Below the pieces are notes generated by a model. The model worked only from the letters and a program-made list of their open reading frames with translations. It did no database searches and was not told the DNA's origin. Both the position numbers and the translations under genes were made by a program. Of a stretch of 64,000 nucleotides of DNA, positions 35,157 through 43,862 are shown piece after piece; position 1 is the stretch's first letter; each line of letters starts with the position of its first letter. This stretch comes from Collinsella sp. (GTDB lineage: Bacteria > Actinomycetota > Coriobacteriia > Coriobacteriales > Coriobacteriaceae), in contig DXMF01000022.1 in assembly GCA_019414345.1 (NCBI GenBank), positions 1 through 64,000 on the forward strand, in the 5' to 3' direction.

Positions 35157-37927
35157 CGCCCATGGACCAAGATTGCCAAAACAGCCAAAACCACGATACA
35201 GAGCACGCGGGCCGCGACCGGGAGTTCGCGACCTACCGTACCGCTCAAAGCTCAAACGATATGGTGCCGACGGTTTTTCGCCGTGGCATCTACCGCACGA
35301 TTCGGGGCAGTCTTAAGCGCTTCCTATCTATCGTGGTCATCACTGCGCTTGGCGTGAGCGTGATGTGCGGCCTTAAGGCGGGCTGCGAGGATTTGTGCGA
35401 TTCGGTCGACGCCTATTTTGACCAGCAGAATGTCTATGACATTAACGTGCAGTCGACCTATGGCCTTACGCGCGACGATCTCGCGGCTATCCAAGAGGTC
35501 GACGGCGTCGAGACGGTCGAGGGCATCTACACCGAGACCGCCTACACCGCCGTGGGCACAACGCGCGAGCGCGTGGTCGTGCAAAGTCTCTCCAAGGAGA
35601 ACATCGATCAGCCGGTGCTGGTGAGCGGCGATTTGCCCGAGAGCGCCGATGAAGTCGCGGTGACTTCGAAGTTCCTGAAGGCTTCGGGCAAAAAGCTCGG
35701 CGATACGGTGAGTTTTGCCGCCAATGACGCGAGCTCGTCCAACCAAAGTGCCAAGGATCAGTTTGCCGCGGGCGATTACACCATTACGGCCGAGGTCCTC
35801 GATCCTACCGACGTGAGCTCCGACTCGACAGTCAACGCCTTTCGCGCTGCTTCGGCTGCGGACTATAAGTTCTATGTGAGCGAGGATGCCGCGACATCTT
35901 CTTCCTACTCCGCAGTCCACGTGATCGTCGAGGGAGCCAAGAGTCTTAACTCCTATTCGGATGCCTACGCGGCAAAGATCAATGAGGTCAAGGGCAATAT
36001 CGAGAAGATCCGCGAAGAGCGTGAGAAGGCGCGCGTCCAGGAGTTGACGGTTGACACGCCGACAAGCTTGGATACGGCCGAGCGTCAGGCCGCCATGCTC
36101 TTTGGGATCGAGCAGGATAACATCAACCGTATGGCCGAGGGCAGCGAGGAGCGCGTCCAGGCTCAGGCCGAGTTGGACCAGCGCCGCGCCGCCGCCGACC
36201 AGCATTTTGCCGATGCCCGCGCCGAGCTTTCCGATCTGGGCGAATGCACCTGGTACATTCAGGACCGCGGTAACATCGCAAGCTACTCGAGCGTCGAGAG
36301 CGACAGTTCTTCGATCGAGGCCATCGCCACGGTTTTCCCATTTATCTTCTTTGTCGTTGCTGTGCTCATCAGTCTTACCACCGCCACGCGCATGGTCGAG
36401 GAGGAGCGCACGCTTATTGGCCTGTACAAGGCGCTTGGCTATTCACGCGAGCGCATCCTGTCCAAATACGTGGACTATGCGCTGTGGGCATGTCTGATCG
36501 GCGGCGTGCTCGGCAACATCATCGGATTTGTGGGCCTGCCGCTGTTCCTGTTTACGGTGTTCGATGACATGTACTCGCTGCCCCAGATGTTGCTTTCGTA
36601 CGACATCGTGTCCTCAATCGTCTCGGTGGCGCTGTTTGCCGTGGGCGTGGTGGGCGCTACGATTATCGCCTGCCGCCACGAGATGGCCGAGACCCCGGCC
36701 TCGCTCATGCGTCCCAAGGCCCCACGCGCCGGCTCTCGCATCTTGCTTGAGCGCATCGGCTTTATCTGGCGCCGCATGGGCTTTTTGAACAAGGTGGCAG
36801 CACGTAACCTGTTCCGCTACAAAAAGCGCGCTTTTATGACCATCTTCGGTATCGCCGGCTGCACGGCGCTCGTGATCTGCGGTATGGGCATTCGCGACAC
36901 GTCGGTGGCGCTTTCGCCCAAACAGTACGGGCATATCACGCGCTACGACCTGCTGGCGGTCGCCAATCCCGACGATTTTTCGCAGACGTGCGCGGCATTG
37001 GATGAGCGCAGCGCGGCCAATGATTTCAACGTGACCGTGACCTCGACCCTGCCGATTATGACCGACAACGTCACCTTTACGTTTGGCGGCAAGAGCGAGA
37101 CCGTGCAGCTGATCGTGGTGCCCGATGACCGCACGAGTGACTTGGGCGATTACGTGCGTCTGGAGGATGAGTCCAAAGAACCGCTGCCTTTGCGTGACGG
37201 AGACGTGTATCTGAGCAAAAGTTCACAGCTGGTGCTGGGGATTCAGCCGGGCGATACGGCTCACGTCCAGGATTCGTCGCTCAATGTTGCCAAGGTCAAA
37301 GTCAGCGACATTTCGCTTAACTATCTGGGCAACACGCTTTACATGACGCAGGGCACCTATGAGCGTGCGTTCGGTCGAAGCGCACGTCTTAACGGCGTCT
37401 TTGTGTTGCTTAAGGGTTCGTCGGCCGACCAGATTGCGTTTAGCAAGAATCTTAAGAGTGACGGTTGGCTTACGATTTCGAGTACGGCCGAGCATTGGGA
37501 AAACTATGAGGCGAACTTTACGATTATCAATTCGGTCGTGGTGCTCGTGACCTTTATGGCGGCGTGCCTATCGTTTGTGGTGGTGTTTACGCTGTCCAAC
37601 ACGAATATCTCCGAGCGCGAGCGCGAGCTGGCGACCATTAAGGTGTTGGGCTTCCGTCGCGGTGAGGTGCACCATTACGTCAACAAGGAGACGTTGATCC
37701 TCACGGCGATTGGCGCTGCGCTGGGCGTGCCGCTGGGCGGCTTGCTGGCCGAGAGTTTTACGTACATTTTGCAGATGCCGTCGCTGTACTTTGATGTCGA
37801 GGTCGAGCCGCTAAGCTACGTGCTCGCCGTGGTGCTTTCCTTTGGCTTTACGTTTATCGTCAACCTCGCTACCAATCGTACCCTCAACAAGATCGACATG
37901 GTCGGCGCCCTCAAAAGCGCCGAGTAA
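35150..37927 (+). CDS. FtsX-like ABC permease
   Basis: This roughly 920-residue permease has an N-terminal helix (FLSIVVITALGVSVMCGL), a large extracellular domain rich in Asp/Ser with a coiled-coil-like Glu/Arg stretch (about residues 270-380), and a first FtsX domain near residue 400. A second helix/extracellular unit follows, with a final FtsX domain (ERERELATIKVLGFRRGEVHHYV) near residue 820. It works with the overlapping ATPase gene. The start is uncertain: GTG 35150 overlaps the ATPase stop, ATG 35162 is close, and ATG 35261 begins nearer the recognisable domain. Confidence 0.9.
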   Translation: MVAPMDQDCQNSQNHDTEHAGRDREFATYRTAQSSNDMVPTVFRRGIYRTIRGSLKRFLSIVVITALGVSVMCGLKAGCEDLCDSVDAYFDQQNVYDINVQSTYGLTRDDLAAIQEVDGVETVEGIYTETAYTAVGTTRERVVVQSLSKENIDQPVLVSGDLPESADEVAVTSKFLKASGKKLGDTVSFAANDASSSNQSAKDQFAAGDYTITAEVLDPTDVSSDSTVNAFRAASAADYKFYVSEDAATSSSYSAVHVIVEGAKSLNSYSDAYAAKINEVKGNIEKIREEREKARVQELTVDTPTSLDTAERQAAMLFGIEQDNINRMAEGSEERVQAQAELDQRRAAADQHFADARAELSDLGECTWYIQDRGNIASYSSVESDSSSIEAIATVFPFIFFVVAVLISLTTATRMVEEERTLIGLYKALGYSRERILSKYVDYALWACLIGGVLGNIIGFVGLPLFLFTVFDDMYSLPQMLLSYDIVSSIVSVALFAVGVVGATIIACRHEMAETPASLMRPKAPRAGSRILLERIGFIWRRMGFLNKVAARNLFRYKKRAFMTIFGIAGCTALVICGMGIRDTSVALSPKQYGHITRYDLLAVANPDDFSQTCAALDERSAANDFNVTVTSTLPIMTDNVTFTFGGKSETVQLIVVPDDRTSDLGDYVRLEDESKEPLPLRDGDVYLSKSSQLVLGIQPGDTAHVQDSSLNVAKVKVSDISLNYLGNTLYMTQGTYERAFGRSARLNGVFVLLKGSSADQIAFSKNLKSDGWLTISSTAEHWENYEANFTIINSVVVLVTFMAACLSFVVVFTLSNTNISERERELATIKVLGFRRGEVHHYVNKETLILTAIGAALGVPLGGLLAESFTYILQMPSLYFDVEVEPLSYVLAVVLSFGFTFIVNLATNRTLNKIDMVGALKSAE

Positions 37928-37972
37928 CCTGCCAAAAAGGGACAGGTTTATTTTGGCAGGTTTTATCTGGGC
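37928..37972 (+). repeat. REP-like repeat, CCTGCCAAAA family, copy 2
   Basis: It begins directly at the stop codon of the permease gene. Ends CCTGCCAAAA and TTTTGGCAGG are complementary and enclose AAGGGACAGGTTTA, so transcription through it would give a short hairpin. Confidence 0.85.
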
Positions 37973-38127
37973 AAACGCCGGACAACCATTATGTGGCCCG
38001 GCGTTTGCCCCGTCAAACGGGCTTTTCCATTTGCCTTTCATTCTATTTGGTTTTCGCTCGCAGGCGTGGATGAGAGGCTCTCTTTAGCCTTCGAGATTGG
38101 GCTTGTATGGGTCGTATGCCACAAAAT

Positions 38128-38267
38128 GGGCCTATCTACTACGTTTGCTACCACACCCTCGACCGTGACAAAGATTATGAAATTAAAACCGCAGGTAGAG
38201 GGCTTGCCAGTTTTCGGAAAAGGCGGGTATGGTCGGCCCTCTCGAGTTAAACGTAGTAAATAGGCCC
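38128..38267. repeat. MITE-like element with 19-base terminal inverted repeats
   Basis: Arms 38128-38146 and 38249-38267 (GGGCCTATnTACTACGTTT) differ at one base. The 102-base interior has no gene. It lies in the 515-base gap between two convergent genes (37928-38442), which also holds repeats at 37928-37972 and 38330-38398. Confidence 0.65.
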
Positions 38268-38329
38268 TTTTCTTGGCGCGCGGTCAGCTCAATGCTAATC
38301 TCCGTGCCGGAACTGACCCAGTTGTTTGT

Positions 38330-38398
38330 AAGTTGCGGTGATATACGGACTGTTTGGCGCTTTGGAGCTTCAAAACAGTCCCTATCTCACCGCAACTT
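38330..38398. repeat. Inverted repeat, GTTGCGGTGA family, copy 2
   Basis: Arms of 26 bases (38330-38355, 38373-38398) pair with two mismatches; the outer ends read AAGTTGCGGTGA. It lies between the convergent permease and HTH genes and could act as a two-way terminator. Confidence 0.75.
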
Positions 38399-38442
38399 AG
38401 GAGAAGGGCGGGGGCGGTTGGGTGCTGCTGGGTCGGAGCGTG

Positions 38443-39363
38443 TTAGGCCTGTTTGCGGTGCTTCCATTGTTTGCGGCACCAGCGCATGAGCGCCTTTACG
38501 ATGGGAATCGTGATGAGGACGATCCATGCAGGATGGGGCTGTCCCAAACAGAGCCACATGTAGAGGAACCAAGCGATGGCGGCTGCCGGGTAGATGGCCT
38601 CGATCAGCTTAGACAGGTGGCGTCGATCGATGAAGTCACCAATCGCGTAGCAGACGGGAACCAAAAAGACGAGGAAAAGCCCCATGTCCCATGTGCCGTA
38701 GACAATGCCGAGCACCAGATAGGCGAGAGTGACAAGTGCGGGGAAGGGGAATTTGTTCCATGCACGTCCGACCTTGGTGTGGAAATGCTTGCCATGATGG
38801 TCGAGCTTGTCGTGTGCTTCCTTCCAGCTGGAAAACGTCTCGCCGTCGATGGTGACGGTGCCGTCGTCATTGGTGCGTACGCTATGTCCATCGTCCTCAA
38901 GCGTATCGATATGCACGCCGCCCGGCCCCACATGCACCTCTTCGCCCTTGCGCTCGTTGGTCACATGGATGCCGCTCCAACCAACATGGACTTCCTCGCC
39001 TTTATTGGGATCAATGACGTGGATACCGCGCGCGAGGGAAATATCGACAAGTGGTTTGTCGCCGCAATCGGCGTGCTCGGCAGAATCCTCAGCCTCGTCA
39101 GCCGCATCCGCCGTCTCGGTGTCGGCGCTACCGTCCTCCGGGTCGTCGGCATCGTTAGCCGCCTCCCCATACAGCAGCTCATCCAGCGACACGCCATACA
39201 GCGCGGCGAGCGCAATAAGGTTATCGGTATCGGGCGAGGATTCGCTGCGCTCCCATTTACTGACAGCCTGACGACTCACACCCAGCTGGGCGGCAAGCGC
39301 CTCCTGAGAAAGCCCGGCAGCCTTGCGGCGATCGACGAGGCGCTGTGCCATCGCAAGATCCAT
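38443..39363 (-). CDS. Membrane-bound XRE-family regulator
   Basis: This 306-residue protein has an N-terminal HTH of the SinR/Cro type (LSQEALAAQLGVSRQAVSKWERSESSPD, shown by pattern; residues about 18-55). An acidic linker (Asp/Glu/Ala-rich, about 75-110) and a Gly/His/Val repeat region (EVHVGWSGIHV, EEVHVGPGGVHI) follow. Three to four membrane helices end the protein. It may sense an envelope signal. The ATG at 39363 has AAAGGAA upstream; an in-frame start at 39435 has none. It has no obvious partner gene. Confidence 0.82.
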   Translation of the reverse strand: MDLAMAQRLVDRRKAAGLSQEALAAQLGVSRQAVSKWERSESSPDTDNLIALAALYGVSLDELLYGEAANDADDPEDGSADTETADAADEAEDSAEHADCGDKPLVDISLARGIHVIDPNKGEEVHVGWSGIHVTNERKGEEVHVGPGGVHIDTLEDDGHSVRTNDDGTVTIDGETFSSWKEAHDKLDHHGKHFHTKVGRAWNKFPFPALVTLAYLVLGIVYGTWDMGLFLVFLVPVCYAIGDFIDRRHLSKLIEAIYPAAAIAWFLYMWLCLGQPHPAWIVLITIPIVKALMRWCRKQWKHRKQA

Positions 39364-39611
39364 GGTGGTTCCTTTCGTTTGATGGTCGAATCGAATGAGC
39401 CGAGTATGCCGAGAACAACCGGTAGCGACCACCATTTCTAGTTAGAATCTGCCCCAACCCTACCGCAACTACCGGTAGCAACCCCTAACGACCAGCCATT
39501 TCAGGACAAATGTCAGTGCTACTCTCAGCTAAGAGCCTGCAACATCCCAAAATCTCAGCCCACGCACTTGCAGCAAGAAGACGAATAGCCTCGGCCTCCC
39601 TAGTTACCGCA

Positions 39612-39732
39612 GGAGGCCCCAGGGCTTTCCTCCCAAATCTTTCCGCAGGACGGAAGGACCCCGCCGCGCGAAGCGCGCAGCGGGGTCCTGACATGTCCGA
39701 GGACGATTTGGGAGGAAAGCCCTGGGGCCTCC
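39612..39732 (-). repeat. Nested palindromic 3' element, copy 4
   Basis: Perfect 28-base outer arms (39612-39639, 39705-39732) begin 23 bases after the pfkA stop, in pfkA sense. The motifs read GTCCTCGGACATG and GTCCTGCGGAAA, and the inner stem is AGGACCCCGC and its complement. The rest of the 39364-39755 gap shows no gene. Confidence 0.85.
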
Positions 39733-39755
39733 GATGGGGGCAGTTCCAGCCGAGG

Positions 39756-40835
39756 CTATTCGTCGCCGAAGCTGATGCCCAACGCCTTGGCCTCGCGCAC
39801 CAGATCGCTCTGGGGGTCGACATACTTGAGCTTGCCGGCGACCTCCTCGAGCGGCATGTGGCACATCTTGCCGTCGCGCAGGGCAATCATGTAGCCAAAC
39901 TCGCCGCGCAGGCATCCCAGTGCTGCTTCGACGCCGCACTGGGTCGCAAAGATGCGGTCCTGGGCGTCGGGCTGGCCGCCGCGCTGCGTGTGGCCGGGGA
40001 TGGCGACGCGGGTCTCGCGACCGGTCTTGGCCTCAATCTCCTTGGCGATGTCGTAGACGATCGACGGGCTCGTGCGCTCGGCAAGCTTCTTCTTGTACTC
40101 CTTCTTGGACAGCGCCGCGTCCTCCTTGGAGATAGCGCCCTCGGCGACGGCCACGATGGTAAAGCGGCTGCCGGTCTCCATGCGATGCTCGATGGTCTTG
40201 ATGACGTTGTCCATGTCGTAGGGGATCTCGGGAATCAAGATGACGTCCGCGCCGCCCGCGACGCCGGCATACAGCGGAATCCAACCGACCTTGTGGCCCA
40301 TGATCTCGATGACAAACACGCGGCCGTGACTCGAGGCAGTGGTGTGGATGTCGTCGATGCACTTGGTAGCGACGTCGATGGCGCTCGTAAAGCCAAACGT
40401 CAACTCGGTGCCCCAGGTGTCGTTATCGATGGTCTTGGGCAGGGCGATAACGTTGAGGCCCTCTTCGCGCAGGCGGTTGGCGGTCTTGGTGGAGCCGTTG
40501 CCGCCCAGCATAAACAGGCAGTCGAGCTGCAACTTGTGATAGGTGTGGACCATCGCGGGCACCTTCTCGACGCCGTCGGCCTCGGGAGTATCCAGGCGCT
40601 TGAACGGCGTACGGCTCGTGCCCAGGATGGTGCCGCCGCGGGTGAGGATACCGCTAAAATCGGCGGGCGTCATGACGCGGAACCTGCTGTAGATAAGGCC
40701 CTGGTAGCCGTCCTCAAAACCGTAGATCTCGATAGGCTCTTCGCTATTGGTCATGAGCGTTTTGACGATGCCGCGCATGGTGGCGTTGAGCGCCTGGCAG
40801 TCGCCGCCACTGGTAAGAAGACCGATCCTGAGCAT
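39756..40835 (-). CDS. pfkA: 6-phosphofructokinase with mixed phosphoryl-donor motifs
   Basis: This 359-residue PFK has TSGGDCQALN at the N-terminus and the catalytic PKTIDND. The donor-site motif reads LGGNGSTKTA. The second-position Gly (GGxG) is usual for ATP enzymes, while Lys in PKTIDND (not PGTIDND) is usual for PPi-dependent and actinobacterial group III enzymes. Asn replaces the usual Asp of GGDG. The phosphoryl donor therefore cannot be told from sequence. It commits fructose-6-phosphate to glycolysis and would use the sugars supplied by the sucrose operon. AAGGATTCATC precedes the ATG. Confidence 0.93.
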   Translation of the reverse strand: MLRIGLLTSGGDCQALNATMRGIVKTLMTNSEEPIEIYGFEDGYQGLIYSRFRVMTPADFSGILTRGGTILGTSRTPFKRLDTPEADGVEKVPAMVHTYHKLQLDCLFMLGGNGSTKTANRLREEGLNVIALPKTIDNDTWGTELTFGFTSAIDVATKCIDDIHTTASSHGRVFVIEIMGHKVGWIPLYAGVAGGADVILIPEIPYDMDNVIKTIEHRMETGSRFTIVAVAEGAISKEDAALSKKEYKKKLAERTSPSIVYDIAKEIEAKTGRETRVAIPGHTQRGGQPDAQDRIFATQCGVEAALGCLRGEFGYMIALRDGKMCHMPLEEVAGKLKYVDPQSDLVREAKALGISFGDE

Positions 40836-40872
40836 GATGAATCCTTCCGGGCAAGTTATAACATGCGCATAA

Positions 40873-40908
40873 GTTTACCCCCGCACACTGTTGATACAGG
40901 GGTAAAAC
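40873..40908. promoter_or_regulatory. Inverted repeat in the pfkA upstream region
   Basis: GTTTACCCC (40873-40881) and GGGGTAAAAC (40899-40908) are complementary, lie upstream of pfkA and overlap the likely promoter (TTATAAC near 40855-40861 on the opposite strand). This may be an operator. Confidence 0.4.
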
Positions 40909-40975
40909 GTGTTAGCTCAAATGTATAGAAATGTAAGCAGCGTCAGGCGAGCGTAAGGACGACGGGCCTGGCTCC

Positions 40976-42061
40976 TTACAGCGCGAAGGCGTCGACATCG
41001 CCCCAGTGACGGCGCAGTGTAATAGCGGCGGCGGGTTCGGTATTGTCAAAGACGACCGACCATTGCGTATTGCTGGTGATGTCTTCCGGATTGGGCTCTT
41101 GCGCTGCAGCGCGCAGGGCTTCCCAGGCAATCGTTTCGTCCTGGGCACCGACATGGGCGTCAAGGACATCGGCGATTGCGACGGCGCGCTCTTTACCATG
41201 GCCCAGCTCGCCATTCTTTTGGTTGGGCAGCACTTCGTCGCCATAGCAGGCGTAGAAGTTCGTGACCTGGCGTACAGGAGTCGATTTGAAAGCGCGGTCC
41301 GGATCGCGCGGATCCCACTCTACTACGCGCGCGTCACCGGCGGCGTCGTTGATAAAGAAGTGGTAATCGCGTCCTGCCATGGCGTGCATGTCGTGGGCGG
41401 AAAGCAGGTCGACAGCTTCTTGCGTAGTAGCCGCGCGGTCGAGCACCAGGCGGATGGCGAGTGAGGTATTGATGACGGGGCGCTGCGTGTCCTGGTCACA
41501 GGGTTTGGAATCCAGGGTGAGCACGGCAATGGACACGCCACATTCGTTAACACCGTCGAGCTGGGCAAACGGGCCCATGAGTGCGGCGGCACGTCCGCCG
41601 ACGGAGTCAAGCGGAGTGTTATCGCCCAGGTTGTTAAGGGCGGCATACCCGATGGAGGCATAGCCGCCTCGTGGGTGATTGTGCACCAGCAGCGCCGAGG
41701 TGTCGTCCTTAAAGTCGTAATTGCGACCGGTGCGCACGCGGCCTTCGGCATCTACGGCGACAAAAGCGCTGCAGGCAAACTGGGGCGCCTGGACATGTGC
41801 CGGCACACCTGGCAGCACCTGGGCCACCACGGCATCGATGTAGGCCTGGTCGTCGCGCACGCCAGCGGCGATGATGCGGTCGAGGTCGTAGTCGTAAGCG
41901 ATGTCGATTGCGTACAGGTCATAGCCATCCGCATAGTCGGTCAAGCGTTTGAGCGACGCGGCGGACTTGATTTGCTTGTGATAAACGATACCGGTGGCAG
42001 CGGCAAGGCCGACGGCGACTCCCGCGACACCGCAGGTGATGGCAATGTTACGTGGCTTCAT
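40976..42061 (-). CDS. Membrane-anchored Ntn-type linear amide hydrolase (C45-like)
   Basis: This 361-residue protein has an N-terminal hydrophobic helix (ITCGVAGVAVGLAAATGIVY) and a linker, then an Ntn hydrolase domain that begins at the likely nucleophile in FACSAFVAV near residue 96 and continues with GRNYDFKDD, typical of choloylglycine/acyltransferase relatives. If it self-processes like C45 enzymes, Cys would become the new N-terminus. Bile salt hydrolases have Cys2, so this is not a classical BSH, but a conjugated-amide hydrolase is likely. GAGAGGAG precedes the ATG. Confidence 0.8.
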   Translation of the reverse strand: MKPRNIAITCGVAGVAVGLAAATGIVYHKQIKSAASLKRLTDYADGYDLYAIDIAYDYDLDRIIAAGVRDDQAYIDAVVAQVLPGVPAHVQAPQFACSAFVAVDAEGRVRTGRNYDFKDDTSALLVHNHPRGGYASIGYAALNNLGDNTPLDSVGGRAAALMGPFAQLDGVNECGVSIAVLTLDSKPCDQDTQRPVINTSLAIRLVLDRAATTQEAVDLLSAHDMHAMAGRDYHFFINDAAGDARVVEWDPRDPDRAFKSTPVRQVTNFYACYGDEVLPNQKNGELGHGKERAVAIADVLDAHVGAQDETIAWEALRAAAQEPNPEDITSNTQWSVVFDNTEPAAAITLRRHWGDVDAFAL

Positions 42062-42222
42062 GACGGCTCCTCTCGTCCTGTTAGCGCAATTGTCGCAAAA
42101 GGAGCGCGGGCATGATGGCTCAACTTGGTGAGTGGCGCGGAATTAAGCACGGAATGAAGAGTGCGGCGCTGGCGTGGCGGGGTATGCTGGAGGGGACCAT
42201 CAACCCAGCGAAAGGGGAGAGC

Positions 42223-43608
42223 ATGACGGATCAGGAAACGCCCGAGCGCGCGCATGTGACGGCCGATGATATCGAGGCCGCCAACGACCTTATCGACTTT
42301 ATCGAGGCATGCCCCAGTATGTTCCATACGGCGGCGACCATTATGGCCGAGCTCGACGAGGCGGGCTTTACCTACCTGCCCGAGAATGCGGCGTGGGACA
42401 TCGAACCGGGCGGGCGTTATTACACGCAGCGCAACACCTCGAGCGTTGTTGCCTTTAAGGTGGGTGAGGACCTGGCCGCGACGTGGGGCGAGGACGGCGT
42501 CGCCGGTGACTATCATTTTCAGCTCACGGCGTCGCACAGCGATTCGCCGACGTTTAAGGTCAAGGCTGTGCCCGAGCTTGACGGCGCGGGCGAGACGCTG
42601 CGCTTGAACACCGAGGCCTACGGCGGCATGATCGACTACACCTGGTTCGATCGCCCGCTGGCGCTCGCGGGCCGCGTGCTGGTGCGCGAGGGCGACCGTA
42701 TCGAGAGCCGCCTGCTTGCCACCGAGCGCGAGGTCGCTATCATTCCGAGTCTTGCTATCCATATGAACCGCGGTGTTAACGAGGGCTTTGCTCCCAACCG
42801 AGCCGTCGACCTGTGCCCGCTCATCAGCGCCGGTGACCTTAAGCAGGGAGATTTTGACACCCTGATCGCCGACGAGCTGGACGTCGAGCCCGAACAGATT
42901 TTGGGCCGCGATTTGTTCCTGGTCAATCGTCAGGATGCGCGCATTTGGGGCTGGGCCGACGAGTTTATCTCGACGCCCAAGCTCGACGACCTGGCCTGCG
43001 CCTACACCTCGCTGCAGGCATTTTTGGGTGCCGAGAATGCGCATGACGTCTCGGTCTTTTGCTGCTTTGATAACGAGGAGGTCGGCTCCGAGACCAAGCA
43101 GGGCGCCATGTCGACGTTCTTGGCCGACGCGCTGCGCCGCATTAACGGATCGCTGGGCTTTGACGACGAGTCGTACCATCGCGCACTTGCCGCCTCGATG
43201 CTTGTGAGCTGCGACAACGCGCATGCCGTGCATCCCAACCACGCCGAGAAGTGCGATGCTCGCAATCAGGTTGTGCTCAACGGCGGCATTGTCATTAAGG
43301 AAGCCGCCAACCAGCACTACTGCACCGATGCCTTTAGCCGCGCGGTGTTCCAAGCCATCTGCGATGACGCCGACGTGCCCACGCAGGCCTTCGCCAACAA
43401 GAGCGATATGGCGGGCGGTTCGACCCTGGGCAACCTGTCGAACATGCAGGCGAGCATGCATGCCGTTGACGTGGGCCTGCCGCAGCTTGCCATGCACTCG
43501 AGCTACGAGACCGGCGGCGTGCGCGACGTGATGTACGCCATCCGCGCTCTCACCGCCTTCTACGAGCGCAACCTAACCATCAACGGCGCCGAAAGTGTGG
43601 AACTCTAA
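42223..43608 (+). CDS. M18 family aspartyl aminopeptidase
   Basis: This 461-residue metallo-aminopeptidase has the substrate-side HSDSPTFKVK (metal His), TEAYGGMIDYTW, CFDNEEVGSETKQGA (metal Asp/Glu), DNAHAVHPNHAEK and the final metal site MHSSYETGG. It removes N-terminal acidic residues from peptides in the cytoplasm. ATG 42223 is preceded by AAGGGGAGAGC. The frame is open back to 42112, but that part has no match. It is divergent from the amide hydrolase gene. Confidence 0.93.
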   Translation: MTDQETPERAHVTADDIEAANDLIDFIEACPSMFHTAATIMAELDEAGFTYLPENAAWDIEPGGRYYTQRNTSSVVAFKVGEDLAATWGEDGVAGDYHFQLTASHSDSPTFKVKAVPELDGAGETLRLNTEAYGGMIDYTWFDRPLALAGRVLVREGDRIESRLLATEREVAIIPSLAIHMNRGVNEGFAPNRAVDLCPLISAGDLKQGDFDTLIADELDVEPEQILGRDLFLVNRQDARIWGWADEFISTPKLDDLACAYTSLQAFLGAENAHDVSVFCCFDNEEVGSETKQGAMSTFLADALRRINGSLGFDDESYHRALAASMLVSCDNAHAVHPNHAEKCDARNQVVLNGGIVIKEAANQHYCTDAFSRAVFQAICDDADVPTQAFANKSDMAGGSTLGNLSNMQASMHAVDVGLPQLAMHSSYETGGVRDVMYAIRALTAFYERNLTINGAESVEL

Positions 43609-43610
43609 AA

Positions 43611-43657
43611 TCTGCCAAAAAGGGACAGGTTTACTTTGGCAGGTTTTATTTGGGCAA
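43611..43657 (+). repeat. REP-like repeat, CCTGCCAAAA family, copy 3
   Basis: It starts two bases after the aminopeptidase stop, with the same core AAAAAGGGACAGGTTTACTT and complementary ends. Confidence 0.85.
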
Positions 43658-43750
43658 ATGCCGCAATGCCAACAGCTGGACAGAATTGTTATAACACCGC
43701 AGGTTGAGCAAACGTCAGCGAGCGATGTCCAGAGCGAACAAGTTGGCATG

Positions 43751-43792
43751 AAAAAGGCAAGGCATAGACCTTCTGGTCATGCCTCGCCTTTT
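43751..43792 (+). terminator. Terminator downstream of the aminopeptidase gene
   Basis: A long imperfect stem (AGGCAAGGCATAGACC against GGTCATGCCTCGCCT) is followed by TTTT. It lies between convergent genes. Confidence 0.75.
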
Positions 43793-43862
43793 GAATGACA
43801 AATTGTCGCTCTGGGCGGCGCGCAGCGTCGACCGGTCCGCCGTTCGTTAGAACGGCGGAACC

